Below are positions 18,737 through 28,772 of a DNA stretch of 64,000 nt, one piece after another. The DNA is from Huiozyma naganishii CBS 8797 (lineage: Eukaryota > Ascomycota > Saccharomycetes > Saccharomycetales > Saccharomycetaceae), in the NCBI RefSeq assembly GCF_000348985.1, contig NC_035926.1:434001-498000 (forward strand), written 5' to 3'. The position numbers and the translations under genes were made by a program. The notes under the pieces were generated by a model that saw only the letters and a program-made list of their open reading frames with translations, was not told where the DNA came from and did no database searches. Numbering within the stretch: the stretch's first letter is position 1; the number at the start of each line of letters is the position of its first letter.

Positions 18737-21301
18737 TTATCGTCCATCGTTGTTCACGGCCTCCTTCAGACTTGCAATTTCGTCCTCTTGGCGCCTATTG
18801 TTGTATGCCAAGTCTTTTATTTTCTGCATCAGTTCCAGCGAGTTTGGTTTGACGCCGTTTTCTTGAAGTAAAACCTGTTCCTCTGCAATAAACCGTTTCT
18901 GCCTCTCATCATTCAATGACTGGATCAGTTCTACGATCTTCGCGGATTTTTTCCTCATTTCCACCTCGAAGTCGTCAAGCGATAACGAGGACGACATCGA
19001 AGACACCCTGCTCTCATTACGTTCTTCCTCACCGGATAACTCGCGTTGCTTCAATTTTTCGAAAAGAAGTGTCTCCCTTCTAATCGACTCGGCCAGTTCA
19101 GTTGAAACGAGTGTCAACTCATCCATCAGTCTCCTGTTTTGAGCGATTATATTAAGTTGGTCAGCAGAAATAACAATCTGTCTCCTTTCGATCCCTGCAT
19201 TATCCTCGTATGGTCGATCCATACTCTCAAACACAAACGAATCATCTTTCTCGTGCTCCTTAAACTTGGTATCTGTACTTCCTCTATTATTTTGTTTCGG
19301 AACAACGGTGTTACTGCTTTTGTTGGTACCGACAGTGGCCTTGGTGACCAGCGAATGGGACGACTCGTGCTTCAAATTGGTAATATTGTCCCCACTTCTG
19401 TGTATCGAAATCCGATTTGAAGCCGGTTCTACAACACTTCTCCTAATCTGTGACTTCCTAACGGGGGAACCTGCATCGTCATCCGGGAATTCCTCCGCGG
19501 TCACGAAAATTTTCGAGTCTGTTGTCTCCTCCAGTTGATACAGCCCGCTCTTTTGTTGCAGAAGTTTCAGCTTTTCAGGAGAATCACTAAATGTGGACTG
19601 CCTCCCGTTACTGCTAGATTCCAAGTTCATCGAAGCCAAACTGTTTGCTACTAACGAGGAGCGACCTAATTCTTTCAACATTTTTACTTCGTCCTCTGCA
19701 TTGGACTTTATTTCTTCCTGTTGTGGTTTCGAGAGCTTCAAAACGTTTAATTTGGGCTTTTCTACCGGTGGAGGAACTGCCAATTCTGGAATTTCAATTG
19801 TGTTCAGCGGTGCTGTATCCACTTGGTTCTTCAATGGTGAAGTGACATGTCTGATAGGTTCAGGATCAGAATTGTTCACGCTCGATGTGGAACCTTGACC
19901 TTCGCCGTTTGCGTTCTGTTCAGGATTACCATTGGAAAATTGGGAGTCAGACGAGTTTGAGTTAGAATATGCTGATAGACTAGGATGAGTTTGCGGTCTC
20001 GCATTCAGTGTAGGAGAGAAAGAAGAAGGAGGTGGTGGCTGCTGCTGGTTTGGTATCACTGATTGCTGCGTGGCGAGTCTTGGTGCATTTATATTGTTCC
20101 CCGTAGGTGAAGGCATCGGCTGTTGACCATTTGACATAGGGGGCGACGCAAACTGCGGGTGGGGCGACGCGTCCGGTCTATATATCCCTAAATTGTGACC
20201 GCTTCCATTGAAGCTTTGTTGAGACAGCGAGGGGTCAAACCTTGACTGTTGTGGAGGAAACTGTTGTGGTGGGAATTGTTGCGGACGGTACTGTTGCTGT
20301 GGGTTCTGTTGTAATTGTGGTGACATGTTCATTCCGTTAGGGCGTCTATCTGTCATTGACATCGTCTTTTGCTGCAATGGTGGACCGTACCCGACCGGCG
20401 ATGGCTGTTGTTGTGTCTGCTGCGAGTGTCTCTGCTGTTGCAATTGTTGCTGTTGCTGGAGATAGTTCATTGGTGGTAACCCAGTAGTCATGAGTGAGTT
20501 TGTTCTTGGTCCATTCACCCCTGTTGCAAAATCCGGGTTCCCCAAAGTCGCGAACGACCTGGTAGGTGGCCCACTTTGCAAAGACATGGTTCTAGGTCCC
20601 TGCACTTGCGGCCCTTGCACGGGACTTTGTTGTGCCATTGCGTTCAGTGCGGATTTCTTCTGAGTATTCAGGTATTTCCGGTACTCTGTGTTGGATTTAC
20701 TGTTCCGTTCCTTTGTCATCAGTGTAGGGATCAGTGGTGTCGAGTCCGAAGTGACGTTGAGCTTATCGCCGTTTTTAAACCCAATTTTCTGGATGTCATT
20801 AAAGGATAGACTGGCCTGCGAGGTATCCTCATCTATTTCGAGGTCATCGTCGTCGTCGTCGAAGTCACCTTGACCACCCCCAGTCTTGTTCTTATGGAAT
20901 ATATTCCCCTTCGGTTTGAAGAAGTTTGAAATTGACTTTTGAGTCAAGGAGTACGACTTCCTGTCCGGCTGTTTCTGTTGGTGTGATACATATTTGGGTT
21001 TTGGCGGTGGACTACCGAAATTGCTAATACTGCCGTTATTAGTACCGTACTGTTGTTGCTGGTTCATGTACATGCTGTTGCCATTTCTCGGGTAGAATTG
21101 TTGCTGTTGAGGGTAGTTCCGGTACTGTTGTGGAGGCATCTGTTGCTGTGGGTAATACTGCTGCGGTTGTTGCTGTTGCTGTTGTTGTTGGACTGGGGCA
21201 GGTCCATTTATAGGTGTTTCCTTGGTGATATCTATATTTCCGACATCGCTTTGAAGTAGATTACTCCTTAAGTTGTAACGGTCAGAGTGGTGTGGTTGCA
21301 T
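18737..21301 (-). CDS. EPO1: Epo1, polarisome-linked cortical ER tethering protein
   Basis: Epo1 (YMR124W, 943 aa) links the cortical ER to the bud-tip polarisome. The 854-residue product is mostly disordered: an N-terminal Gln/Pro/Tyr-rich block (about residues 38-85), a second Gln-rich region around 280-380, Ser/Asn-rich stretches, and a conserved C-terminal coiled coil from about 720 to the end (QLNIIAQNRRLMDELTLVS onward). The frame is open 12 codons upstream to a TTG; the first ATG is at 21301. Identification rests on position between STO1 and PKR1, the coiled coil and overall composition. Confidence 0.85.
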   Translation of the reverse strand: MQPHHSDRYNLRSNLLQSDVGNIDITKETPINGPAPVQQQQQQQQPQQYYPQQQMPPQQYRNYPQQQQFYPRNGNSMYMNQQQQYGTNNGSISNFGSPPPKPKYVSHQQKQPDRKSYSLTQKSISNFFKPKGNIFHKNKTGGGQGDFDDDDDDLEIDEDTSQASLSFNDIQKIGFKNGDKLNVTSDSTPLIPTLMTKERNSKSNTEYRKYLNTQKKSALNAMAQQSPVQGPQVQGPRTMSLQSGPPTRSFATLGNPDFATGVNGPRTNSLMTTGLPPMNYLQQQQQLQQQRHSQQTQQQPSPVGYGPPLQQKTMSMTDRRPNGMNMSPQLQQNPQQQYRPQQFPPQQFPPQQSRFDPSLSQQSFNGSGHNLGIYRPDASPHPQFASPPMSNGQQPMPSPTGNNINAPRLATQQSVIPNQQQPPPPSSFSPTLNARPQTHPSLSAYSNSNSSDSQFSNGNPEQNANGEGQGSTSSVNNSDPEPIRHVTSPLKNQVDTAPLNTIEIPELAVPPPVEKPKLNVLKLSKPQQEEIKSNAEDEVKMLKELGRSSLVANSLASMNLESSSNGRQSTFSDSPEKLKLLQQKSGLYQLEETTDSKIFVTAEEFPDDDAGSPVRKSQIRRSVVEPASNRISIHRSGDNITNLKHESSHSLVTKATVGTNKSSNTVVPKQNNRGSTDTKFKEHEKDDSFVFESMDRPYEDNAGIERRQIVISADQLNIIAQNRRLMDELTLVSTELAESIRRETLLFEKLKQRELSGEEERNESRVSSMSSSLSLDDFEVEMRKKSAKIVELIQSLNDERQKRFIAEEQVLLQENGVKPNSLELMQKIKDLAYNNRRQEDEIASLKEAVNNDGR

Positions 21302-21522
21302 ATCTATCCCCTCGGCTATCGCACTGGGATTGAGCAAAGAGGGTAGTTGAAAACAATTAACGCATTTCCTTATACCTTTGTTTAATTTTATTCCAGTTTT
21401 TTCGAATTCGGGAAAATTTTCGTTTCAACAACGATAAGGAACGTGAGCTAAGAGGTCAGACGGGTTATATCCAGCGAGGGTTATCTATATATCTATGTGT
21501 AGTATGCTTACGTAGTGTCCCA

Positions 21523-21882
21523 TTATAACTTTCTGGATCTAGTGGAATTTTTTTGGGATGGCAGTTTCTGGCCTGTAGCGGTAGCCGATTCCGATGTAGT
21601 CTTGCCGTCCCCGGTGAGCGACTCCTTACTTTCTTGTGTCAACTCTTCGTTCTTCTTGAGGTCTGCCCTGCTCAACTCCACGATGAACCAACCTACCGCA
21701 GCCCAAAGCAACGATGCGATCAGGGCGAGCATTATGAAGTGGATGTTACCCTGTGTGACGTATATCAACCATCCTAGTGTAAGCAGTAGTGCAGTGAACG
21801 ACGCGTGTGTGGCGATCACCAATTGAGGCGTGGTACCCGGTTGGAATATGCTATCCCATAACTGTACGAAAAAGGATGCCAT
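21523..21882 (-). CDS. PKR1: Pkr1, V-ATPase assembly factor
   Basis: Pkr1 (YMR123W, 122 aa) is an ER membrane protein that helps assemble the Vo sector of the vacuolar ATPase. The 119-residue product has two spans at about 22-42 and 47-69 and a charged hydrophilic tail. The start MASFFVQLWDSIFQPGTTPQ aligns with the S. cerevisiae N-terminus, so the 24 in-frame upstream codons are excluded. It lies upstream of EPO1 on the same strand, as in S. cerevisiae. Confidence 0.93.
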   Translation of the reverse strand: MASFFVQLWDSIFQPGTTPQLVIATHASFTALLLTLGWLIYVTQGNIHFIMLALIASLLWAAVGWFIVELSRADLKKNEELTQESKESLTGDGKTTSESATATGQKLPSQKNSTRSRKL

Positions 21883-22150
21883 TTTGCCTATGAGAACACC
21901 ACGATCTTGAGCCCTGTCACTTTGTATTACTGAGAATACAAGTATCAATTGCATTTTTGAATATATAAAACTGTATATTTTGAAGTGTCAAAGTAGAATG
22001 TGTAAAGTAAACATTTTTTAGAGTAGTTTTTATATTATAACTAATGAAAAGAAACATGAGGATGCTGTATATATGTGGATGATTACATGGGATGTAAAGA
22101 TGAGAAAACTATTGTATATTAATGAAGCCGAGGTGTGTTGGAAAAAAAAC

Positions 22151-22504
22151 CTAGATACCAGCACCCAGAACAAACGAACCGACGATGGCGCCAGCCATAG
22201 CGACACCGTACTTCCAGGAGATTGGGTTTGCGACCAGCCCCATGGCAGCTGCGTTCTTGGAGGCCCTAGCGGAAGTGGACGAGGCGGAGCTAGAGGCAGA
22301 CCTAGAGGCAGACCTGCTAGCCTCGGATGATCTTGAGCTCGATCTGGAACTGCTGCCACTGGCACTGGCTCTGACAGAAGACGCGGCGACGACGTCAGCA
22401 GACACCAGAGCAGAGTTTGTGCGAATGCTGTTCGAAACAGAGGAAGCGGCAACGACTTGGTTGGAGACAAGAGCAGAGTTGGTTCTAATAGAGGCAGAAG
22501 ACAT
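22151..22504 (-). CDS. Small Ser/Ala/Arg-rich protein with hydrophobic C-terminal tail (YMR122W-A/NCW1 position)
   Basis: A 117-residue product in the slot held by YMR122W-A (NCW1) in S. cerevisiae; orthology is inferred from position only. Residues 5-23 and 26-44 are near-identical repeats (SIRTNSALVS then VVAASSV). Residues 45-85 are Ser/Arg/Ala-rich. The last about 18 residues (GVAMAGAIVGSFVLGAGI) are hydrophobic, like a GPI signal or a tail anchor. No N-terminal signal peptide is visible, which argues against GPI anchoring unless the start is wrong. The A-rich leader before the ATG and a TTATATAA about 115 bases upstream suggest a well-expressed gene. Function unknown. Confidence 0.65.
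   Translation of the reverse strand: MSSASIRTNSALVSNQVVAASSVSNSIRTNSALVSADVVAASSVRASASGSSSRSSSRSSEASRSASRSASSSASSTSARASKNAAAMGLVANPISWKYGVAMAGAIVGSFVLGAGI
22373..22492 (-). repeat. Tandem 57-bp coding duplication
   Basis: Codons 5-23 (22492-22436) and 26-44 (22429-22373) of the small Ser-rich gene encode 19-residue repeats identical at 17 positions, with a 21-codon period. Confidence 0.8.
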
Positions 22505-23067
22505 TTTTTTTTTCCTTTGGAGTTTTGAAGTATTGGTTTGAGTTGGATGCAATTGTACAGAGGACAGTAAGGCAATTGTACTGCGGAGAGGTTCCCGAAA
22601 CAAACCAACATACCTCCAGTTTATATAATTTGCCGTGATCCATGAAACAGCCCACTGCGCCTCTGCCACCGCCATGTTCTTGATGGAAAATCTCGCGCCC
22701 AGCCATGGCAAGCAAGCAGTTGCCCAAGACCTCAAACGCACTTTCTAAGAATAGCCCGACTAGTGGGGCCCCAAGACAATTACATATCCCGATCTGGCCA
22801 CCGCCGGCCGAAGGAACCCGCACAGCGGGGCCAGGCACCGTCCCGTGGCTGCGTCGCTGTTCCCAAAGGGGAAACAAAGTGCCGGGAACCCGCGTGCTGC
22901 TCTTTCCCCTTTCGGCCTGCTGTCCGTGGGGGCGTCGCGAAATGTCTGGGCAAAGTGGGCGGAGTTCGTGGCGCCGCCCGTTTCCCGATCGGGTCAGAAA
23001 AATATGTATATATAGTTCTGGGCCGTTTTTGCGACGCCAAAATCTGGACGGTGTCTGGGCTTTCGCG

Positions 23068-23140
23068 TTTGGGTCTGGGTAACCCCCTTTCCCGGGTGGG
23101 TTTGGGTGGGTGTGGGTGGTGACTGTGCTGGGTGTGGGTG
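23068..23140 (+). repeat. G-rich telomere-like tract with quadruplex potential
   Basis: Multiple GGG tracts separated by T, GT or TTT occur, with five consecutive tracts between 23094 and 23116. The GGGTGTGGGTG-type units resemble budding-yeast telomeric DNA and Rap1 sites. The tract begins with GGGTCTGGGT and ends with GGTGTGGGTG. Confidence 0.7.
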
Positions 23141-23320
23141 AAACAGGCTGCGTCATGAGGACTAGCACGTAGTGCCACTCGCCTTTCTTGTTTGACCACC
23201 TGTAAGTGTGACCGGGTACCCCCCGCACGCCTCTGCCGGTCCACTTGTCCGTGGTTGCAAATGTGTGTAAACCGCAGTGACTTCTCTCCCGCTCTCTTTT
23301 CCTCTCTCTCTTCGGGGGAG

Positions 23321-23475
23321 GAGTCACGCCGAGGGTCGGGTCCGAGACGCCGCACTTGACAAATTGAATTTATAACGTAATCAAGAATGGGGCAGACGAA
23401 GGGAGAACATTGTTGGAAGCGAAACTTTGACTTCGCTGTCCGTAGCTTACTTTCTTGCTGTACAGGTTTTGACTC
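23321..23475. promoter_or_regulatory. Bas1/Gcn4-type TGACTC sites of ADE17
   Basis: TGACTC occurs on the minus strand at 23321-23326 and on the plus strand at 23470-23475, about 365 and 215 bases before the ATG. Purine-pathway genes of S. cerevisiae are controlled by Bas1/Pho2 through this hexamer; Gcn4 also binds it. Confidence 0.55.
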
Positions 23476-23688
23476 CTATCGGTTGTCCTGTCGTCGTTCT
23501 CTTGTTTGGGCCCTTTCCTTTAATTACTTGATCTTATTGCATGCACATCAGCCCTAAAACCAGTCTTATATAAAAAAGAATTGGAGTGGGGGGGGGGGGA
23601 GGGAAACAAAAGGTAGTCAGTAGCTTATCGTGTAGTCTTTTCATCATTTGATGAGTACCCGGAATCATCCAATAAACTTACTTTAGAG

Positions 23689-25467
23689 ATGGCCGACTCA
23701 CAAAAGACAGCTATTGTGTCCGTTTACGATAAGACTGGTCTGCTCGACCTTGCCAGAGGGCTGAACGACTGCAATGTCCGCATCGTCGCGTCCGGTGGTA
23801 CAGCGAACATGATCCGTGAAGCTGGTTTCCCAGTGGAAGATGTCTCATCAATCACACACGCACCAGAGATGCTAGGTGGCAGAGTGAAGACTTTGCATCC
23901 TGCTGTCCACGGTGGTATCCTTGCTAGAGAGATTGAGACAGACCTTACCGATTTGGAACAGCAACATATAGATATGATTGACTTTGTCGTCTGTAACTTG
24001 TACCCATTCAAGGAAACGGTCGCAAAAGTCGGGATCACGGTCCCAGAGGCCGTAGAGGAGATAGATATCGGTGGTGTCACGCTTTTGAGAGCCGCTGCGA
24101 AGAACCATTCCAGAGTCACCATCTTGTCAGACCCAACAGACTACGCCAGATTCCTACACGAGTTGAAACAAAAGGGTGACATAACCCAGGAGTCAAGGAA
24201 TAACTTCGCCCTAAAGGCATTTGAACACACAGCAAGCTACGACGCGGCAATTGCCGATTTCTTCAGGAAGCAGTACTCCGAGGATGTTCAGATGCTACCC
24301 TTGCGTTACGGTGCAAACCCTCATCAGAAACCGGCACAAGCGTTCGTCGCAGAGAGGGAATCCCTGCCGTTCAAAGTGTTGAGTGGATCCCCCGGGTACA
24401 TCAACCTACTGGACGCATTAAACTCATGGCCGCTCGTCAAAGAACTGTCCGCTTCGTTGAACCTACCAGCCGCGGCCTCGTTCAAACATGTCTCTCCAGC
24501 AGGTCTTGCTGTCGGTATCCCCCTGACCGATATCGAAAAGCAGGTATACTTCGTTACAGACATCGAAAATATGTCGCCATTGGCCTGTGCTTACGCAAGA
24601 GCCCGTGGTGCCGATAGAATGTCCTCCTTCGGTGACTGGATCGCATTGTCCAACATCGTCGACGTCCCTACAGCAACCATCATTTCCAAAGAGGTATCTG
24701 ACGGTATCATCGCACCAGGTTTCGAGCCGGCAGCTTTGGAGATCTTGAAAAATAAGAAGAAGGGGAAGTACTGTGTCCTACAAGTCGATCCAAACTACAA
24801 CCCGGGCTTGATCGAGTCTAGACAGGTCTACGGCGTCACGCTTCAACAAAAGAGGAACGACACCATCTTTAACCAGTCCTCCTTCAGAGATATCGTCTCC
24901 GAAAACAAAAACTTAACAGAACAAGCGACTATCGACTTGACTGTGGCCACCATCGCAATCAAATACACACAGTCGAACTCCGTATGCTATGCAAAGAACG
25001 GGATGGTAATTGGCCTCGGTGCAGGCCAGCAATCGAGAATCCACTGTACCAGACTGGCAGGCGATAAAGCGGACAACTGGTGGTTAAGACAACACCCAAG
25101 AGTTTTGGGGTTCAAATGGGCCAAGGGTGTTAAGAGACCAGAAAAATCCAATGCAATTGATCTCTTCGTCACAGGGCAGATTCCTACCGAGGAACCCGAG
25201 AAATCCGAATACGAATCGAAGTTTGCAGAATTACCAACACCTTTGACCGCACAGGAGAAGAAGGAATGGATGGCCAAATTGAACAACGTGTGTCTGTCCT
25301 CGGACGCGTTTTTCCCATTCCCTGATAACGTGTACAGAGCAGTTAGATCTGGTGTCAAGTACATTGCCGCCCCATCTGGCTCTGTCATGGATAAAGCCGT
25401 GTTTGCCGCTGCTGACGCCAACGACCTAGTCTACGTGGAAAATCCATTCCGTTTGTTCCACCACTGA
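23689..25467 (+). CDS. ADE17: AICAR transformylase / IMP cyclohydrolase
   Basis: This bifunctional enzyme performs the last two steps of de novo IMP synthesis. The 592-residue length equals S. cerevisiae Ade17. The N-terminal MGS-like cyclohydrolase domain (about 1-145) has [10 protein letters not shown] and [14 protein letters not shown]. The transformylase domain follows, with the catalytic Lys266-His267 pair in SFKHVSPAG, and the C-terminus ends [11 protein letters not shown]. Synteny points to YMR120C (ADE17) rather than its paralogue ADE16. Upstream TGACTC sites fit purine-responsive control. Confidence 0.97.
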   Translation: MADSQKTAIVSVYDKTGLLDLARGLNDCNVRIVASGGTANMIREAGFPVEDVSSITHAPEMLGGRVKTLHPAVHGGILAREIETDLTDLEQQHIDMIDFVVCNLYPFKETVAKVGITVPEAVEEIDIGGVTLLRAAAKNHSRVTILSDPTDYARFLHELKQKGDITQESRNNFALKAFEHTASYDAAIADFFRKQYSEDVQMLPLRYGANPHQKPAQAFVAERESLPFKVLSGSPGYINLLDALNSWPLVKELSASLNLPAAASFKHVSPAGLAVGIPLTDIEKQVYFVTDIENMSPLACAYARARGADRMSSFGDWIALSNIVDVPTATIISKEVSDGIIAPGFEPAALEILKNKKKGKYCVLQVDPNYNPGLIESRQVYGVTLQQKRNDTIFNQSSFRDIVSENKNLTEQATIDLTVATIAIKYTQSNSVCYAKNGMVIGLGAGQQSRIHCTRLAGDKADNWWLRQHPRVLGFKWAKGVKRPEKSNAIDLFVTGQIPTEEPEKSEYESKFAELPTPLTAQEKKEWMAKLNNVCLSSDAFFPFPDNVYRAVRSGVKYIAAPSGSVMDKAVFAAADANDLVYVENPFRLFHH

Positions 25468-25616
25468 TTGTGCATAATGGTTGTGCCACCTCACACCCAA
25501 CTTTTCTGGTACGTAAATATAAGGTACACTTATATTGACAATAGACATAATGCGACATGTATCATTCAAACTTATATGTATTAACTAAAGTTCACTTTTT
25601 TGTTTTTAATTCATTT

Positions 25617-27560
25617 TCAACGACTATGCGTGTAATGGACTTTGCTAAATCCTGATACTGTTCTCCGACAACATATACAGGTTTTGTATCCCCGTAACGC
25701 TAGAGACACTTTACAACTGGAGCATATCGCAAAGCACTTACACGGCCACAGAATGATGTCCCTTGGATTCGTTTTACATATTGCACATGTGTGATCGATC
25801 TCATCGTTAAAGTTGTCGGTGCTGTCCTTTGCATGCAAGTGAGCCTGTTTTTCGTAGTTGAATCTTGTTACTCTACTGGCAGAGCTGAGATGTGCTTGCA
25901 AAATTGCACTGGTAGATGCAACCCATTGAAGGTCATCATTTATCGTGAGTCCACTTGGTGGAGTCAACAACTCAAAAAACTCAGCACCAGGTACATCGTC
26001 GATTCCTAGATCGGAATCCGAATCCGAATCTGAATGAGAGGTGAGATTAGGTTCATCCAAAGAGTTATTATCCAGAACGTACTCTTCATCATTGTCATCA
26101 CTGTCATCACTATCATCAGATTTATCCGCAATCCATCCTACCTCGTCTTGCTCTTCTCCTCCCCAATTTGAAACATTTTGGCGGGTTGCGCATAAAGTTG
26201 TAGATGATTTTGGCCACGAAGGTTTGATTATATGATCCTTGTGCGTCCTCGTAGGAAAAATCAATCTGAAGAGGAAAACCACAATATTCCACAAACTAAT
26301 TATCGCTCCACCTACAGCAGTTTTACTGTGTTTCACCCTTCCAAATCGTACGGATGGTTCCACTTGATCAAGTATAGTCCCTGTTTGGTCGATTAGATAC
26401 CGACTTATCTTAAAATTCTTATTCAGCGAGTCAGAAAGAGTGACACTGGGCAACTCTCTATTATAATGTTTATCCTTACTGTCAATCCCCAGACACAATA
26501 GCAAAGCTAGCTTTTTCATTGCTGTGAAGTAATCCTCTTCTCCGGTAAGATTCAGGTGGCTCCACCAGTTGTGGACGAAAGAGTGAAATTGTAATTCTTC
26601 TGTGTTCAGTTCAGGCATATCGTGGAAGGGGTTCCATCTCACCAATACAGCCGCGGCGTAGGAAGATAAAGAAAGCAAAGAAACCATGGTGAAAAATACT
26701 TTTGGGAAATGCCTTATCCTTACAGTAAGTGGAATGTAGCTGGCGCCGTAGTCCATCAATATATAAGTCAAAACACCTGAATGGATACAGTTGACCACGG
26801 TGGACGCAAACAGCCTGTATTTCCTGAGTTGGAAAACATCGACAATATGAATAACCAGTCTTCCAACCAACGCCAAAGTTAAATCCGGCAAGTACGCAAG
26901 GTTGAAGTTAAGGGGTCCATCGAACTTAGCGTCGTTCAGCATCTTGTAGGACTGTATAGCTAATTCGAAAATCGAGAAGTCTGGGCTCTCCAATGGCAGC
27001 ATGTTATTCTGAATCGAGAATACAGTTTCTACGACGTTGGATGCCGTAAAAACGATGAAATGCGAGAAGAGGTATATGTCGAGGTTACCTTTGCTATCTA
27101 CCTGTCTTTGGAAAGGAACCACCATCATGTATAATAGCGAGAAGATGGACACTGAATGTGCCGAGTAGACACCCCATTTTGGTATTGGGGAGGGGGTAAG
27201 CTGTCCCCTCGAGACCAAACTAGGTCTCTGTGTACTATTCATGACGTATTTGTTCATCAACAATGCAAACACCAAGCATACCACTGCATACTTTGTAGAA
27301 AAGAAGTTCGTTAAAAACGCAAGTGGTTCCCACGGCGACGTAGATTCGATCGACCCCTGCTGTCCATCACTTCTAGAATAATTTAGTATCATCTGCGCCT
27401 CAGTATACTGTTGCTGAACAGCATCGTGGAGCGTGTATAAGAACTTATAGGGGCCATTCAGTAACCTGGCAAAAATGGAGTCTCCGGTTACCAAATAATG
27501 GTTCGTTTGATTGAGATAGCCTATCTCGTCAAATATCGAGGAATGAGACGTTATATTCAT
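25617..27560 (-). CDS. ASI1: Asi1, inner nuclear membrane RING ubiquitin ligase
   Basis: Asi1 (YMR119W), with Asi2 and Asi3, forms the inner-nuclear-membrane E3 complex that degrades latent Stp1/Stp2 and misplaced membrane proteins. The 647-residue product has several hydrophobic segments in residues 80-330, an acidic Asp/Ser-rich linker (about 470-520), and a C-terminal RING beginning at His590 with Cys592-x2-Cys595 and continuing CKCFAICSSCKVSLALRG and CICC. The in-frame codon before the ATG is a GTG, so the start is 27560. Synteny supports ASI1 over the related ASI3. Confidence 0.92.
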   Translation of the reverse strand: MNITSHSSIFDEIGYLNQTNHYLVTGDSIFARLLNGPYKFLYTLHDAVQQQYTEAQMILNYSRSDGQQGSIESTSPWEPLAFLTNFFSTKYAVVCLVFALLMNKYVMNSTQRPSLVSRGQLTPSPIPKWGVYSAHSVSIFSLLYMMVVPFQRQVDSKGNLDIYLFSHFIVFTASNVVETVFSIQNNMLPLESPDFSIFELAIQSYKMLNDAKFDGPLNFNLAYLPDLTLALVGRLVIHIVDVFQLRKYRLFASTVVNCIHSGVLTYILMDYGASYIPLTVRIRHFPKVFFTMVSLLSLSSYAAAVLVRWNPFHDMPELNTEELQFHSFVHNWWSHLNLTGEEDYFTAMKKLALLLCLGIDSKDKHYNRELPSVTLSDSLNKNFKISRYLIDQTGTILDQVEPSVRFGRVKHSKTAVGGAIISLWNIVVFLFRLIFPTRTHKDHIIKPSWPKSSTTLCATRQNVSNWGGEEQDEVGWIADKSDDSDDSDDNDEEYVLDNNSLDEPNLTSHSDSDSDSDLGIDDVPGAEFFELLTPPSGLTINDDLQWVASTSAILQAHLSSASRVTRFNYEKQAHLHAKDSTDNFNDEIDHTCAICKTNPRDIILWPCKCFAICSSCKVSLALRGYKTCICCRRTVSGFSKVHYTHSR

Positions 27561-27960
27561 CACGAATGATGCCCCTGTTCAACGTTCCTGGCTACTTTGC
27601 ACGGTCCCTTACTAAGATCGATCACCCACCAAAATATATATACAGATTTTGATCTTTTTTACTTCTTTATTTCAAAGTCGGAAAGTGATTTACGCATCGA
27701 CGTGAAGACGACATCCTGATGGGGGAAACTCGACGATAGCTGAAGCAAATGCTTATGATTATATCTCTAGGGGTATATTGACGTCTGTTTCTGTTTTCGT
27801 CGTTTCTACTTTCCGCTTTCCCCTGATTAGATGGGCACCCTTTAAGGGCAAGTAGAAGTTGCTCTGTATATATAACAACTACCAATCGAGCGAGTGATTG
27901 TAATGCATCTGTTCTCTTGTTGACCTTCCTCTTTTGAAACATATTCAGACCACAGGGTAA
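27561..27960. promoter_or_regulatory. Divergent ASI1-SDH3 promoter region
   Basis: A 400-base spacer. CCAAT at 27882-27886, about 75 bases before the SDH3-like ATG, is a possible Hap2/3/4/5 site expected for a respiratory gene. A TATATATA element lies near 27867. No other gene is seen. Confidence 0.45.
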
Positions 27961-28488
27961 ATGTCGTTCCCTGTTCCGGTATCTGCAAGAAACTGTACCA
28001 TGCTTTGGAGATCGAGAGGAAGACGTATGTTTTCTCTGCGACCTCTCAGCATGATCGGCAAAAAGGATACATCTATTCTAGAGTCGCAACGCGCGAAGAG
28101 GCCTATATCCCCCCATTTGACTATTTACGAGCCTGAAATATCTTGGTACCTCTCCTCGTTGCACAGAATTACAGGTATATTTTTGGGCACGGGTTTCTTC
28201 GTACTCACAATATCTGTCGGTATCGGGAGCTTATTCGGCGGAGAGGATTGCAGATCTACGGCTGTGGTCCGCATTACTGAATGGTACCGTCACAACGTGA
28301 ATGCGAAATTGGATTACGGGATGCGGGCTGTCACGGCCTATTTCTTCGCCTTCCATGGTTGGAATGGTGTGAGACACCTTGTTTGGGATATGGGCAAAGA
28401 ACTGAGTAACTGCGGGGTTTACAGAACAGGAGTTGGTGTTTTAGTGCTAAGTGTACTTACAGGAGCATACTCACTTTCCCGTACCTAA
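27961..28488 (+). CDS. SDH3: Succinate dehydrogenase cytochrome b subunit (SDH3/SHH3 family)
   Basis: Membrane-anchor subunit of complex II, or its Tim18-associated paralogue. The 175-residue product has a basic mitochondrial presequence (about 1-30), the quinone-site motif SPHLTIYEPEISWYLSSLHR with HRITG, three membrane spans, and the heme-region motif FHGWNGVRHLVWDMGK. The position corresponds to YMR118C (SHH3), the whole-genome-duplication partner of YKL141W (SDH3). If this species kept only one copy, it is functionally SDH3; sequence alone does not decide. It is about 20 residues shorter than the S. cerevisiae proteins. Confidence 0.88.
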   Translation: MSFPVPVSARNCTMLWRSRGRRMFSLRPLSMIGKKDTSILESQRAKRPISPHLTIYEPEISWYLSSLHRITGIFLGTGFFVLTISVGIGSLFGGEDCRSTAVVRITEWYRHNVNAKLDYGMRAVTAYFFAFHGWNGVRHLVWDMGKELSNCGVYRTGVGVLVLSVLTGAYSLSRT

Positions 28489-28772
28489 ACACAAGCCACC
28501 CTTTGAAGGGCCACCATCGATTGCAAGCGCCAAACATACAAGAAAAAGTTACCTTACCATCCTGAACCGGAGATACACAAGCAAGAACAGACAGTTCAAG
28601 CATCGTATCAAACAGATTGATCTCTGACGTTCACTCGAAGTGGCACTACTTCAGTATTTTTTTCCTTTTCTTCAACTTTCTCAAACTGTAAACAAAAGGA
28701 TGCAGGATAGACAACAACTGCTCTACTAAAACCGCGATCTGACAAAACAGCACGGCACAGAAGTTGGGGGCG

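Larger units (their letters stand above)
22505..23688. other. 1.2-kb divergent intergenic region (small Ser-rich gene / ADE17)
   Basis: No gene is recognised. The region is unusually GC-rich for a yeast spacer. It contains a TATA element near 22620, a G-rich telomere-like tract at about 23068-23140, two TGACTC sites (23321-23326 on the minus strand; 23470-23475 on the plus strand) and a G12 run at 23588-23599. In S. cerevisiae RPL15B lies at this position; no RPL15 coding sequence remains. Open frames here have biased Pro/Arg/Ser compositions and look spurious. Confidence 0.6.

Noticed and set aside
22780..23355. Open frames of 120-280 codons in the ADE17 upstream spacer
   Set aside because: Biased Pro/Arg/Ser/Gly composition caused by the GC-rich DNA, overlapping frames on both strands, several with non-ATG starts, and no recognisable domain.
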